Shown here: positions 22,562 through 34,633 of the stretch, in pieces
How positions within the stretch are numbered: the stretch's first letter is position 1
How the letters are laid out: each line of letters begins with the position of its first letter
Source: Pyrenophora tritici-repentis
Taxonomy: Eukaryota; Ascomycota; Dothideomycetes; Pleosporales; Pleosporaceae
NCBI RefSeq assembly: GCF_003171515.1
Contig: NC_089399.1
Location: forward strand, 2,356,001-2,420,000
Direction: 5' to 3'
DNA: 64,000 bases
Translations under genes and position numbers: made by a program
The notes under the pieces: model-generated
What the model was told of the DNA's origin: nothing
The model's database searches: none
Seen by the model: only the letters and a program-made list of their open reading frames with translations

Positions 22562-23537
22562 TCACATGGGACACTTTTGCTGGCCGTGCCCACGCTCTGC
22601 CCTGGTCTCCATAACTCTTGTCTTTACAGCTGGCACGTGTTCTGCTTCAGCTCCATTCTCCTCCTTGGCAGCGGCTCTCTGGTTGAGCAGGCTGAGATAG
22701 GTTTGCCAGCCGATTGCGATGACGCCGCCGAATATGCTCCTGTACTGAAGCGGTATGTACGTGAAGCTAAAGGCCGTGATGGCGGGCCAGACTTTGCAGC
22801 TGTTGAGCCAGCTTGTTGGAACTGTGTTCTTGATTCGTTCGACAATCTCGGCACCGGATGCGCCTGAAAGAAGGGATTGCATGCCGAAGAAGTACGAGTT
22901 GAACAAGGGAGTGAAGAAGGCTTGGTTTATAGTAACCTGGGCATTGTTAGCGTACGCAACTAGCGGTGGGGAAGAAGATACACACCTTTGTCGTTATGGA
23001 GAGCAACTTTGAGCTGTAGTTGAAATTGTTGGACAGCCACAAGAACCACTTGTACGATGGAATGGAGCTCAATCCTCCGATGACAAGTGCGCGACCCGTA
23101 CGTGCCCAGTCGCGGTTGTTGCTCCATTCCTGGACCCATCCTTTTTCCTCGGCATCATCCGCAAGTGCCAGACTTTCGGCCGTGGTGGGAGTAGGCGAGA
23201 TACTCTGCGCCACCAAATCCCCAACAAAATAAATGACCAGCGAAGATATCAACTGTGTCATGTACGGCTTTCTTTGTTGCACGCGACCATATGCGCGGAA
23301 GGGTTCGATGATGGGTTGAAGCCAAAGCCAGCTCGGGCCGGGAATTGTCTGCGCACTCTCATTGATTTGGCCGGCGTTTGGTCGTGGGGCATTGTAGCGA
23401 CGTGATGTGTGCGGGTTGAATCGGAAGCGTGTGTGTTCAAAGGGTGAAGGAGTTCCGGTATTGCCGTTCCGAGGAGAAGGGGCGTTCGGAATGCGACGTA
23501 GACTCACGCGGACCCAGGCGCTGGAAGGAGCGATCAT
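22562..23537 (-). CDS. Mpv17/PMP22 family membrane protein
   Basis: Minus-strand exons 23537-22986 and 22936-22562 give 308 residues across a 49-base intron. The N-terminal ~75 residues are Arg/Pro/Asn-rich and could be a mitochondrial targeting region. Family features follow: WLQPIIEPFRAYGRVQQRKPYMTQ, an SLVIYFVGDLVAQ helix, the RTGRALVIGGLSSIPSYKWF segment, and the C-terminal signature WPAITAFSFTYIPLQYRSIF, typically W..N..F..VP...R. Four hydrophobic helices are expected. Relatives sit in the inner mitochondrial (Sym1/Mpv17) or peroxisomal (PMP22) membrane; the basic N-terminus favours mitochondria, as inference. Confidence 0.88.
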
Positions 23538-24184
23538 GATGGCGGTTTATGGGCTCTCATAAGTTGTGCGAGTGTTGCGGGGGGTTAAAGAAGTCAAGGA
23601 GAGTGAGGCATGTTTGTGTTGTGTTATGAGTTGTCATCTGCGGCAGATTTGCTGAGTAGGGTTCCCCGAGTGTCGGCGCACGTTTGCCGTAGGAGATGAT
23701 GAGGCGCCAGGGTGCTATTGCGACAATAACCGGCTTAGTCATGCATGCCCTTTGACGTGGTCATCTCCGCCCGAGCCCGTCACCGGAGCAGTCCCACTCA
23801 ACAACACATGCAGTGAGCCTGGATGTCATCGTCTATCCCTACTGTGGCACGCTTCCCCACTGTCCCCAGATGTACGAAACACGCACGACACGTAGGTACA
23901 GTGCCTAGAAAGACCTCACCGATGTGGACACGTCAGAGTACATTCGAAATCACGTAAAGGAGAAGCTTCCAAGCTAAAAGAGGTGCATATTCCTTCTCAT
24001 CACACCCATCGTGTATTTACACAAGAATCGAAAGTGGCCATCAAGCCACTGCTGTAGATAATAACAACCGTCAACAAAGCCTTTCGCAAACCTGCAACCC
24101 TCCCAAAACACTCAAACAAACAAAGCCTTTCCATGCCAACCCCAGCCTTTCATGACCGTTAAATCTGTCATCGAAAGCATACCC
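23538..24184. other. intergenic, nothing recognised
   Basis: Upstream flank of the Mpv17 gene and downstream flank of the AA9 gene; no supported frame or RNA gene. Confidence 0.5.
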
Positions 24185-25316
24185 CTACACGCACTGAGAG
24201 TACCAGTCGTTCCATTTCTTGCACTGGCAGCTTGAATGACATGTAGTGGGGCCCGTGTAGCCCAGACCACCGCACCGACCCCAAGGCTGTACGAGGCCAT
24301 CATTAGGGGTAGCAACGGGCCTAGCCATTGTGGTAAGTGTGCTCGAGGCAGGTCCAGTTGCCGGGTCGGGGTTGGGAGCAGCATTGACGTTAGAAGGAGG
24401 CTTGGAGGCAGGTCCAGTCACCGGGTCGGGTTTGGGAGCAGCATTGACGTTGTAAGGAGGCTTGGAAGCAGGGGTGTTGAAAGCTGGAGCTGGAGATGGC
24501 GATGGCGATGGCGATGGAGTCGCGGCAACAGGGCTTTTCGCGGGTGGAGGGGTACCAGCGCCAGAAGCCCCATTCCAGACCTCGGGACCAGGGTTGGGAT
24601 ACTTGGTAAAGCCGTTGTAAATGTCGAACAGCACACCAGGAGTGTTTGCAGTGACGTAGCCAGGGATAGCCACGCCAGCAGGAAGAACAGCGGTACCAGA
24701 CCCGCTAACCTTGACATGAATACACTCTTGGTAGAATTGCGCACCACCTACCCTGTTTCCCTCGTGGAGAGCGATGATCTCGGGCCGGATGACATAATCT
24801 CCTGGTACAACATTGGGGAGGGTGAAATTGTGCTGGCCGGGCGTGCCCGTATAGAGACCTTTGATGAGCTTTGTAACCGGCCATGTGCCATCATAGGTTT
24901 CCGCCGAGATCTTAGTCCAGGACATGGAGGAGCTTGCCTTTGACATGTAGACATTGATGGGTCCAACGTGGGACGTGGCGACGATGTCGTCGCCGGCATC
25001 AGCGCTGTTGTGGTGCCATTCGACCTAGAAGGCGTCATGTCAGTATACGCCAAAGAAAAAGTGCAACGTCAATACACACAGCAATATTGGAACCGCCATT
25101 GACAGCAACAGAAGTGGTAGCCTTGATGCCGGCTACGTTACATTCCATAGCCTGAGAAGTGACATCAACCACAGGGCTGTTGCTAGGTGGAGTATCAATA
25201 TATCCGCCCTGAACATTTCCGGGGGGCTGTGGTTTTCCGTCGACAACGATCCTGTAGACAGTGGTATGGGCGCTAACAATGCTAGCGAAGGCGAGAGCGT
25301 AGATGGTGGCCTTCAT
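24185..25316 (-). CDS. AA9 lytic polysaccharide monooxygenase with CBM1
   Basis: Minus-strand exons 25316-25080 and 25024-24185 give 358 residues. A 16-residue signal peptide ends VSA, leaving His17 as the mature N-terminus, which with H98 (in TSHVGP) forms the copper histidine brace; the GAQFYQECIHV segment carries the conserved Gln and axial Tyr. The enzyme oxidatively cuts cellulose or related glucans outside the cell. After the catalytic domain (to about residue 240) comes a Pro/Ser linker (SPSPSPSPAP), two 20-residue tandem repeats beginning GPASKPP, and a C-terminal CBM1 (about 327-358, WGRCGGLGYTG..C..C) with four cysteines and aromatic cellulose-facing residues. Together with GH12 at 29 kb it suggests plant biomass attack. 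Confidence 0.95.
24347..24466. repeat. 60-base tandem repeat in the AA9 linker
   Basis: Two similar 60-base units (starting at 24347 and 24407) encode 20-residue linker repeats. The period is a whole number of codons, so unit number can change without breaking the frame. Confidence 0.75.
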
Positions 25317-25855
25317 GTTTGCTTATCAAAGTTGGTGATAAATTGGTTGAAAACTCTATCCTCGTCAAGAGTGAGTATGTGAAAAGAATGGAAAATGTAA
25401 AGACTGAAAAGGACAAAGATTGGAAAAAAGAATGAGTGTGGAACGAGTGTACAGCTTCAAGCGTGCCGTTTCAACCATGGAGGGCATGTTCAGATTTATA
25501 CTGACAAAATCTTTCTGTGTAGGAGAATACGGCTTCAGATCCTCGCTATCTTGATACGATGCTGCATCAGGGCTCTTCGCAAGACCCTGGCGCTCGGTTG
25601 GGCAGATTTCATTGTCGTGTTCTGCAGGAGCCTTTGACTGGACCAGGCGATAATCCGTTAGATTAAGTGCGGAAACGTACAAAGCGATGGAACTTGAAAC
25701 TGTAAGCATTCGCAAGGCGAGCTGTGCACTTTGTTGGTGGCTCGTGTCAGCTGCAGATTTGCGAACTGTTGGTTCGTGATGTGAAACTCGAGCGAGGATA
25801 TCCCGTTGATTGGGTCTGGCTGAAGACCCCGAAATATTGGATAAGAGCGTTCGTT
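25317..25855. other. intergenic, upstream of the AA9 gene
   Basis: The AA9 promoter must lie here on the minus strand. A minus-strand frame at 25365-25715 shows no family resemblance. Confidence 0.45.
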
Positions 25856-26401
25856 TTATGCCCGCTCGCTTAATTCTTTATAGGCGAATGATAGTTTTGT
25901 GGCTTCCAGGATAATAAAAAGAGCGTAACAAGCTCCATCAAAAACAATCGCAGGAGAGGAAGATGCAAGAAATGAGATTCGGAGGACACACCTCAGCATC
26001 GGCGGGATGCTGTGAAATAGGGTTTCATTGATGTCGTATCCATACTTCGAAAACAGCATATCTAGTATCCTGAAGGCTCTGAAACGCTCAGCCATCTGGA
26101 TTAGAGGTGCCTTTTTGAAAGCGTCATTTTCAAGCAGCCAACAGAGCACTAAGGCACTATTTCCTTTGACTGCTTGGAGGAATATTGTTAGGAAGTGTGT
26201 AGAACGATTCTCTGGAAGCGGTCTTGGGAGGAGCGCGTTGAACGCGTCAATGTCGTCTGCATGCGCAGCCAATTCGAGGGGGCTGAGGTCATCCTCCATT
26301 GAAAATCCGATATGTAGACGATGCAGGCATTCGGCGCGCACTTGTTTGCTTAGCGCTACATTATGGTGATGGAACTCGCGTGCGATATGGAGCGGGGTTT
26401 C
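25856..26401 (-). pseudogene. ankyrin-repeat gene fragment
   Basis: One minus-strand frame from GAA at 26401 to 25856 reads ETPLHIAREFHHHNVAL, an ankyrin-repeat start, then a second repeat-like stretch (DDLSPLELAAHADD..) and helical repeats of weaker fit. The frame meets TGA (26404-26402) immediately upstream, so either an intron ends here (an AG precedes at the GAGAAACC junction) or the 5' part is lost. No upstream exon was recognisable in the following kilobase. A fragment of a larger ankyrin or NACHT-ankyrin gene is likely but not proven. Confidence 0.4.
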
Positions 26402-29190
26402 TCATGCCTACAACTACCTAGTTAGCTCTCTGCTTAGTTAGGTAGGCTGCAGCTGCTAGCTGTGATCCTGTGATTCAAGTAAAAATATCCTGGTACCACA
26501 ACTCGGAAGGTTTTCGTTCGAGAGCAGTGAAACCTCGTACCTCGTCTCTTCTCCAGCTTCACTGATATTCAAAACTCAACCAGCCAAAGTGTCTTGAGTC
26601 CTTCATCGCGACCTTGCCACCTCGTGTCCCCAGCGACAAACCTAACCTTGAGGTTGTCAAGTAGGCCACTTTCGAAGAGAATATATCACGTCTTGTCCTC
26701 AGAACGCGGCTTCATTGAGGTTGTTTGGAACCGATCAACAGTGCCGAAATCGAGAAAATCGCCACATCAAAGCGATAAGTCTTAGCGCATGTATTGAACT
26801 CCATTCATCCCCCTCTTTCTTAACTGAGTTAAGTCTTCGAATACGACTCCTTCATCGACCTGTGACTTTGGACTGGCCCCAACACAGTGTGACTCGTCTT
26901 TTACCAGTGCGACGACACCTCCAGATGGTCTGACAAGCAACAATATGCAAGTGCAAGCCTAGACATAAGCAGAGCAGAAACATATTCCCCAAATCCGATA
27001 AACAAACCCCTTGGTCGCTTAATTAGGCTAGAGGGAACTAAAGATAGTATCACTGCTGACTGAATGCTACTGAGTGGCGAGTAGAGATCGATGACTTTGG
27101 AAGGCGTGACAGTTCTGTCCCGACAGAGCTGGAACTACATCTAATGGAGAGATTCAACGACAGACTAGTGCCGACGTTGCTAGTGTTGGAAAGATCAAGC
27201 CGCTTTCTCGTGTGGTGGTTTACGAGTGTCCACTGGGATCTGCCTGCATAATAAGGAACCGCGTCAGCCTATTATTGGAATCGTCGCTCGAAATGATACT
27301 AAATGTCTGAAGTTATACCTGGTCTAACAATTACTTCTTCATATGCTGAACGCAAGTCATGGGAGGCGGGTGAAAACGAGAAAGTAGAGCTGGGATACCA
27401 TAACTATCCAAGCTACGGAGGAACCTCTACGCTATGCATGTGCCGATACTGGCACGAACTGTTTAGTCCCGGTTGTGGAGAAATCTCAGAATGAAGAACC
27501 TGGTAAATCAAAAGGGCCGGTGTGAAGAACACAGACGGTCGAGTTCCCGTTGTCCCGGTGGAGGAGACACGAGAAGTAAACCAAAGTCTCCCGACGAAGT
27601 AAATCAGCTGCCTATCTCACACCAGATGACTGAATGAACACTAGTTGAATTGAGTAGAGGTCGGTATAGCCAATCATCCAGTACAGAACAGAGCCGCATG
27701 GTTTAGCCCAAGACGGCGTCGGAGCCGCTGTGAAGGATTCAAAGCTGATGGCGAGTCATGACCCCACAAAACCTCCCGTCCGGACCGTTCGGAGGCGGGA
27801 CAAAACCTGGATCAAGTAAGCACGCTTGGAAAAGTGTCCGTGGAAGCAGCTTCGGTTGGCACGTGGAATATGTGACTGAAAATGTTCTGTCAGACTCCCA
27901 GCATGTATCTAGTTTACCTACGATCGAAGGAAGAAGAGAGTGATACAATTAACACACACAGAGAATGCCGCAAGAAGCGATAACAACGATATTGGTACCA
28001 AGACTGCCTCAATTTGTATAACGACGACTTGAGACACGGATATTAGAAAGGATAGAGGCGCAAGGATGGATGAGGTGTGGTGGGTCTCCTCGTGGGTGAG
28101 CGACTGCCTCACCCGAGCTCTTGGCAGACATTAGCTCTGAGGTAAGCACACTGTCGCCGTACCTTCTCTGAACATCACCTCATATCATGACGGACAAGTC
28201 AATTTGTTTCTGACTCGGACAGCCACAGTCGGATTCTTACATCCCATTACTATGCGTACGACCAATTTCCTGGTCGCTGTATCCACGCCGACCGTCTGGG
28301 ATTTTTAGCTTCTTATTCTGTCCCAATTCCTGAGATCACCACGGATGAAGAACTGATCGCCCTCGTAGCGTGTTTGGACAAACTAGTAACTCCAACGTTT
28401 ACTGAACTCGCTCTTGCACTTGCACCCGCGACCCCACAAGAGATAGCCCCAGGTATAAGCTTCTGTCGCCGCTCATACATGCAGTGTGCTACCAGGGTGT
28501 TTGTGGGGAAACAGGAACAACGGCCACGAATTCCGTCTATCAAGCATTCATTGATGGAACATCAAGTTCATGGGGTCTCATCTCCACCAGTGGCGTTCAG
28601 TCCCACAAACTTATTCGAGCATCGAGATTTTCGCCGAATGGTAGCAAGCCCGACGTTACAGGTAAAGCGCGCTACAAAGCGGAAAGATGTGCGTTCCTGG
28701 CTACAAGTCCGGGCTCCGGGGTAAGTCTTGCGCGGTGATGGCGAATTGGGCGGTAGTCACGGCAGATTATTACCGATGAAAAGTTCCGCGGCAGAAGTAC
28801 GGTGCGGAGACTAGCCTTAGCTGCACGCAATCAGAACCAGATAAGTGCATGGCCATCTCATTGGCAACGCATATTACGGTCCTACTCATGTATCATGTGA
28901 GTTGATCTTCGCCCTAGTAATGCTGGTAGTGACAGGTACTCGAGCGACCGTTTGGAGAAGTCCGTCGGAATCTAGGGACGCTTCGCGAGTACAAGTGCAC
29001 ATGATTATATGAAAGGCCCACTCTGGGAAACGTCCACCGTCTAAAGTACCCACTACGTGGAAAGTAGGGGGGATGGGAGCGGACCATGACATTGAATTTG
29101 GAGAATACAAAAGGTGCTGCACACCTCACGGAAGCATGACCAGCACGACGACAGCCACAGACAATCCACATCATCCAACCACTGCACACC
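26402..29190. other. 2.8 kb with no recognisable gene
   Basis: Frames on both strands are short (none above about 116 codons) and unlike known families. Composition is not strongly AT-rich, so a RIP-mutated repeat is not obvious. The last ~100 bases before 29191 (CACGACGACAGCCACAGACAAT..) look like a fungal 5' UTR for the GH12 gene. Confidence 0.5.
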
Positions 29191-30041
29191 ATGAAGGCCT
29201 TCGCATTCATCGTCGGCGTTATCGCCTCCGTCGCCTCTGCTCAGCAAGCCACTCTCTGCAAGACCTACGAGTACTACTCCAGCAACGGCTATGAGCTGAA
29301 CAACAACCTCTGGGGCACCAGCGCCGCCACCGGAGGCTCGCAGTGCACCTACGTCGACAGCGTCAGCTCCACGGGCGCCAAATGGCGCTCCAAATGGAAC
29401 TGGTCCGGAGGCCAGGACAACGTAAAGAGCTACGTCTACTCTGGACGTCAGTTCACCAAGAAGCCTGTTAGCCAGCTGAACAACATGCAAACCGAGGCCT
29501 ACTGGGTCTACGACACAAACAACATCCGTTGCAACGTCGCATACGATCTCTTCACTGCCCAGGACATCAACCACTCCACCAGCAGCGGAGACTACGAACT
29601 CATGGTCTGGTAAGTTCTCGCCAGCTCATCAAATTAGATATAAAGTTCCCTGTAGCACATATATTAACCACCATCCCTACAGGCTCGCCAGGTACAACGT
29701 CTACCCCATCGGCACCTCTCAGGGCATGGTCACCGTAGCTGGCCGCACCTGGGAACTCTGGTACGGACTCAACGGATCGATGAAGGTGTACAGCTTCGTT
29801 GCCCCCAGCGTCGTCAACAACTTCAGCGCCAACCTCAAGGAATTTTACACCTGGTTGGCCAACAACAAGGGCTTTCCCATCACTACCCAGAACCTCATCA
29901 GTAAGTTTTCTGCTAGTGCGAATGCAGTCGCAGCATGTGTACTGACTTTTTTTCTCTCTAGCTTACCAGTTCGGTACTGAGGCTTTCACTGGTGGACCTG
30001 CTACGTTCACCGTGAACCAGTGGTCTGCCAACGCTTACTAA
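29191..30041 (+). CDS. GH12 endo-beta-1,4-glucanase / xyloglucanase, secreted
   Basis: Exons 29191-29609, 29683-29900 and 29962-30041 give 238 residues, the normal GH12 length. A signal peptide of about 17 residues ends ASA before QQATLCKTYEYYS. GH12 landmarks: NNLWG near the start, the nucleophile in DYELMVWLARY (E136), TWELWYG, and the acid/base in FGTEAF (E219), giving the retaining pair of a beta-jelly-roll glucanase. The substrate may be cellulose or xyloglucan; the sequence alone does not settle it. No carbohydrate-binding module is attached, unlike the AA9 gene 4 kb away. Both introns are of typical fungal length and phase-consistent. Confidence 0.93.
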
Positions 30042-30320
30042 GTTTGTTTGTGGTACGGCGAAAACAAAAGCGCTGGTTGATATGACGCATGACGCATGAC
30101 GTTCTTCTTCTGAGGCCTAGGAACTCTGTCACTACATTTGGGCGACACTTCCAGCAATGGCACCTTTCTTGTTGATATTATTTTACATACATGAATATTT
30201 TATGAATCAATGTATATACACATACATTTACAGCATGAGCGCTACTCGGAATGCCATTGTGAAGTGCTTTTCGAAAACCCACGAAAAAGGAAAATAACAG
30301 AGATGTACATACACAAACGT

Positions 30321-32851
30321 TTACAAGGCCAGTGCCAGACCCATGATACTAGCAACGAATCCAGAGCCTAGACTCGCAGTCATACGCCTTGACGCACTTC
30401 CTCTAAACATATCCGGCGCCGTTCCGTTCTTAGGTTCGCCCATGCGTCCCATTGCCACCGCCGCTACGCTCGTGCTCTTCATCAACGTCTTGCCATCACC
30501 ACCCCTCAGCTGACCGCCACCAGAGATACTACTGGGAGCGCCAGTGCTCCCCTCTACACACCCCATCATGGTTCCATTACCCATGAACATGCGGTCTGCC
30601 ACGCCCTTCCATACCTCAGTAACATCGCTAATCATCTTGCTCGTAAACCACATCCTGCAATCCGCCGCCTCATACATGAACTCGAGGGGCGTACCGCTCG
30701 TATCCGCCAGTCTCAAATTATCCTTTAGGTTAACGCCACCGGCCACCTGACCCGCGTTGTACGCACTGCGCTTGAAGAGCTGTGTTGCAAACGCCGTTTT
30801 ACCCAGGTCGGTATTGTTCCATTCTTTCTGCTCGGCGGGAGAGCCAAGGAGGAAGACGGCTTGTAGGCGGATTGAGATGTCATCCCAGGCGAAGACTTGG
30901 GCGCCTTTTGTGCCACCAACGCCTTGCATGGGGCCTGGTTGAGGACGGCCGCCGACAGCGATTGTACGGACGGCGCCTTGATTCTTGAGGAGCTCCGAGG
31001 CGAGGGCGCAGGTCGAGGAGCACATGCCGTCGTGAAGCATGACCATGTCCTCGGGTTTGAATGGCGCCGGTGTCTTTGTTTCGTTTGCGTTTGCGCCAAA
31101 ACCGATGACGGAGAAGCCCGTGTAAGTTGTGCTCAGACTGTCAGTGTAGTTGTAGCGGAGCGTCGCGGTGAAGTTGTCGCCATTGGCTTGTGTGGGGCCG
31201 AAAACTTCTGACCAACTGGCCATGGCTTTGTTGTCGATGTTGAGAATGTGTTGGTAGTTGAAGGGCTGAGCAAGTTGAAAGATATCTTGCTGTGTAGTTC
31301 CCCTACCGAACGCTTCGGCGAATGCCGTCTTATTGGACTGGGCATATGTCTTGTTGGCCAAAAAGTCTTGCGTCATCTTTCCTGCGCTGTTGAGGGCGTC
31401 ATTTGCGCGAAAGCGTGTTCCACCGTAGGGGTCGGCTAAGGCCGCAGGATAGACCTGCTTGAAGGTGTCGTAACCAAGGATTGCATTACCTCCACCATTG
31501 CCGCGCATATCGAAGATCATCTTCGTTTTTCCGTCTTTCTTGCACATACGGATAAAATCTCGCATCGTGTTCTGGAAGGTTTGGACGTCCGGAGATTCGT
31601 AAGAAGGAATGCTGAGAACAGCGACATCCTACAAATGTTAGAGAAGCGCATGATATCATGGGGAAAACGTACCTTGTATGCTGCACCATCGAGATAGTAT
31701 CCTGCAACAGCAAGATTGGGGTTGATAATTTGGGCTTTTGGGTAATTAACCTGGGACGGCGCGGGTTTGGGTGTGGGTGTAGATGGCTTCGTGGTGTTTG
31801 TGGTCGGCGACGCAGCCGGGGGTCTGGTGGTGATGGGCGCAGGACCATTGCAAAATCTCTTGAAGAACGCACTGCCACTGTCCACACCAGTAAAGTTACC
31901 AAAAGCAACGGCAAGATTAAATTGGGACCAGGTAGTACCGTTGGCAAACTGGAAAGTCGTGTTGGGTCCTTGGTACTGGCCAGTACGGAAAGAACCAAGG
32001 TATGTTGTGCCAGATGCCAGAAGGGCTTGAGATGGGAACAGAGCGTTCCACCGTGTGTCTGCGTCGTGGAAGTCGGATGACATGGATTCGTTCGCGAGAA
32101 ACTTCTGAGCATCCATGCCGTTGATCATCTTGATAGGCGACGGTTTGAATGAGGTGTCGTTGTTCGCCCTCAAGATATCCCGGTACGCATAAATCTCTGG
32201 CAGTGCCTTGCCATCGGAGGATACTGAAACCAACTCGGAGCCTGGGGGTCTCTGAAATTGCATGGCTGAAGCCAGAATATCGGGTTGGTAGGCGAAATGG
32301 TTGTCGTAGGCGCTGGTAAACAGGTTCAACATTTGCAGCTGGAACTCGTATTCAGACTTGAATCCGCCAGCTGCCACTTGTTTTTGCATAGTGTCTAATT
32401 CGCCCTCGATGTCGACGGCCTTTTCAGTGTACTCCTTTGGCGGGTTCCTCAGATATGCTATGTTGGACTGCCATTTGACAAAGACCTTTAGCTCGTCGAT
32501 CAGCTGTACATTGCCTGCCTTGTCGAGGGGTACCGATTGCAGACACGACACTCCCAACTCGGCAGGAACAACCGGTCGTGCTCCGGCTGGCATTGCTGCC
32601 AGAGCGCGGCTCAGAACCGCACATGGTTCTATCCCAGAGGATGCTGACGGAGTAGTTGTGTTGAGGCCTCCTACTGGGCTTGCAGCATCGGTAGTAGCAT
32701 CCGCGGCCATCATAAGATCCACATCGGCCTGGGTCATGACTTCGTTCATGTCGAGATCCCACGCGTAGTCGGGCACACCGTACATCCATGGATGAGGATT
32801 GGCAGCTGATATCCCACAAAGGGCGCCGACCAAAAGTGTAGAGGAAAGCAT
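30321..32851 (-). CDS. secreted peptidase S41-family (CPAF-like) protein
   Basis: Minus-strand exons 32851-31673 and 31628-30321 give 828 residues. I start at 32851 because MLSSTLLVGALCGISAA is a clear signal peptide; an in-frame ATG 18 codons upstream is possible. The body resembles fungal S41/CPAF-like proteases: an N-terminal helical region with YDNHFAY (His where CPAF has its catalytic His), an inserted Thr/Pro-rich linker, and the C-terminal core with MIFDMRGNGGGN and MCSSTCALASELL, where the catalytic Ser is expected. Many N-X-S/T sites fit secretion. The C-terminus ends in a hydrophobic run (FVASIMGLALAL) after small residues, suggesting a GPI anchor. Substrate unknown; relatives include ustP of the ustiloxin cluster, but no RiPP precursor is seen nearby. 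Confidence 0.85.
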
Positions 32852-33692
32852 CTTTGGTACAGCGTGTCGAATCGGAAGATGCAGGTCTGTGAATCCGAAC
32901 CTCACAGCAGGTGGGAATGTCTTGAGGGTGAAGAAAGATTAGATATTAAAAATAGCGATCCAGCGCTAATGTACAGGTACTCAAAAGAACAAGACAAAAT
33001 GAGGGGTATAGAACCAGTGCATCCCAGGAAATGAGAAGAAGCGGAAGGGAGTGGAGATGTTCAGACGATATCATGGTACCCTTAAGTGCAATGCTAACCC
33101 TTGAAGCAAGCAGTACATCCATGACAGCGGGGCAATGCTAAGAAGATTAAGCCACGCTGTAGCATCAGTGCCGCAATGTCGAAACATTGATAATCAACCA
33201 AGGAACATAGACCGTAGAGACGAAACAACTTCTGCTTCCGGTGACAGTCAAGTTGGCGAGCGCCGATAGATCAGAGGAACACCATACATATGCATGCTCT
33301 GGAATTCTAGACTTCCTCAACGTCTTGGGTGTACATCTGTGGATGTTTACCCAGCATTGCATCAATCATGCAGAGGTATGCGGTGAACATGTCCGTATGC
33401 AATCCTGTAAGATATGCGGGGCGCGAAACTGACACGAAACATGATGCGGTACTAAGTCGGAATAAGCTTAGCTGGGGGGTTATAACGTCTCGAACGGTAT
33501 TATGAAAACAGCCGAACACTACATATTGCGAGAAGATAGTTCCAGACGTGTCCAGTTCAAGACTAAGCTTACGGCAATGGAGATAGTGGTGAAGGTAATG
33601 CGGAGTAAGCTTTAAGCTTTCGCGCGTTCCAAGCACAGAAATGATGCAGGGCTGAAATAGCGCAGTCCACGATGTGACTGCCGGATCTGTTG
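32852..33692. other. intergenic, nothing recognised
   Basis: Upstream flank of the S41 gene and 3' flank of the RING gene. A minus-strand frame at 33307-33753 overlaps the RING gene end and is not coding-like. Confidence 0.45.
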
Positions 33693-34633
33693 TCACCGGT
33701 ATTGGTTTTCCTGGTCCCATTCTTCCAGTTTGGTGTACGGGCTTCTCAACCACGCGTTGAGCTCATGCAGGAAGAGCTTGCTGTTGTCCCTGCCTAGAAA
33801 TTCGGTCAACAAGTTTTCGGCATGGCCGTTGCTTGCTTTCAAGTCGACCATTTTCAGGATCGACACGATATAAGATAATAGAAACTCGGCGTTGCTGCTT
33901 GTCGCCGCTACCGCAGGGGATGGATCTGTAGGGTCGGCGTGTAGAAAAGTGAACACGCGCAATTCCCGCCGAATCCATGAACGAGCTTTTGACTGCAGAT
34001 CAGGAGACTCTGCGATTAACTGCGGAGAAATGTCACGATATCCAGAATATGGATTGCTTCCCACGTGCAGCGAATACAGTTTCCTCTGATACACGTCCCT
34101 ACGCCTACGGAGCGCGACGTCTTCTACCGGTGGCGAATATGGACGACGCGGACCTCGTGGTCTTCTCGGTAGCCCATAAGGGGCAAAGAGAGAGGCGGGC
34201 CGATTAGTGCGACTGTGAGGCGCATTGCTGGGAGGGTGGCTGTGCGGAACGGCATAATGTTTGTAGTCGGTCGGAGAGCGCCAGTCATACTGGACAGCAG
34301 TAACTTGTGCTTTGCCTAGGTCCTGTATTAGAGGATTCCTGGTCTTGTTGTTATCTATGACCTACATAGTGGACAAGTCGACTGTTCCTGCAGCCATGAC
34401 ACCAGACAGACAAAGTCAAACGTGTAGTGGTTGCACGGCACGGTGATGGCCCTCTCGGTAAGAGATGAGAGACATATCACGCAACTATCTTCCGAATCGT
34501 TGTTCGTCGAACCAACAGTACTGACGGGCATGCGTGGGGCTCGTGGTAGCGGCCAGGTGTAGGTGAAGAAGAGCAAGCGCATAGATTCCGATGATGAGCT
34601 CATCCCTCGGAAGTCAAAGCTTGGGCCATCCAA
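33693..34633 (-). CDS. RING-type E3 ubiquitin ligase-like protein (Topors-like fungal family)
   Basis: Minus-strand exons 34633-34366 and 34315-33693 give 296 residues; the 50-base intron splits the last RING cysteine codon, restoring CPLCK. The finger reads C-V-I-C, then CNH, then C-L-V-S-W, then CPLC. One cysteine of the usual C3HC4 order is absent, and an Asp (HYTFDFVC) stands near its place, as in Asp-bearing RING variants. After a His/Pro/Arg-rich linker a second conserved part follows (YQRKLYSLHVGSN, then ARSWIRRELRVFTFL), which I associate with fungal RING proteins related to Topors. Such proteins pass ubiquitin from an E2 to a substrate; target unknown. The start at 34633 is the first ATG in frame and could be further upstream across an intron. 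Confidence 0.75.

Noticed and set aside
28313..28738. Several overlapping frames of 76-116 codons
   Set aside because: Frames on both strands overlap with similar length and none has a recognisable motif, signal peptide or good start context.
30321..32851. Member of a ustiloxin-like RiPP cluster
   Set aside because: Neighbours are a GH12 glucanase, a RING protein and a HAD protein; no precursor peptide repeats or modifying enzymes are seen.
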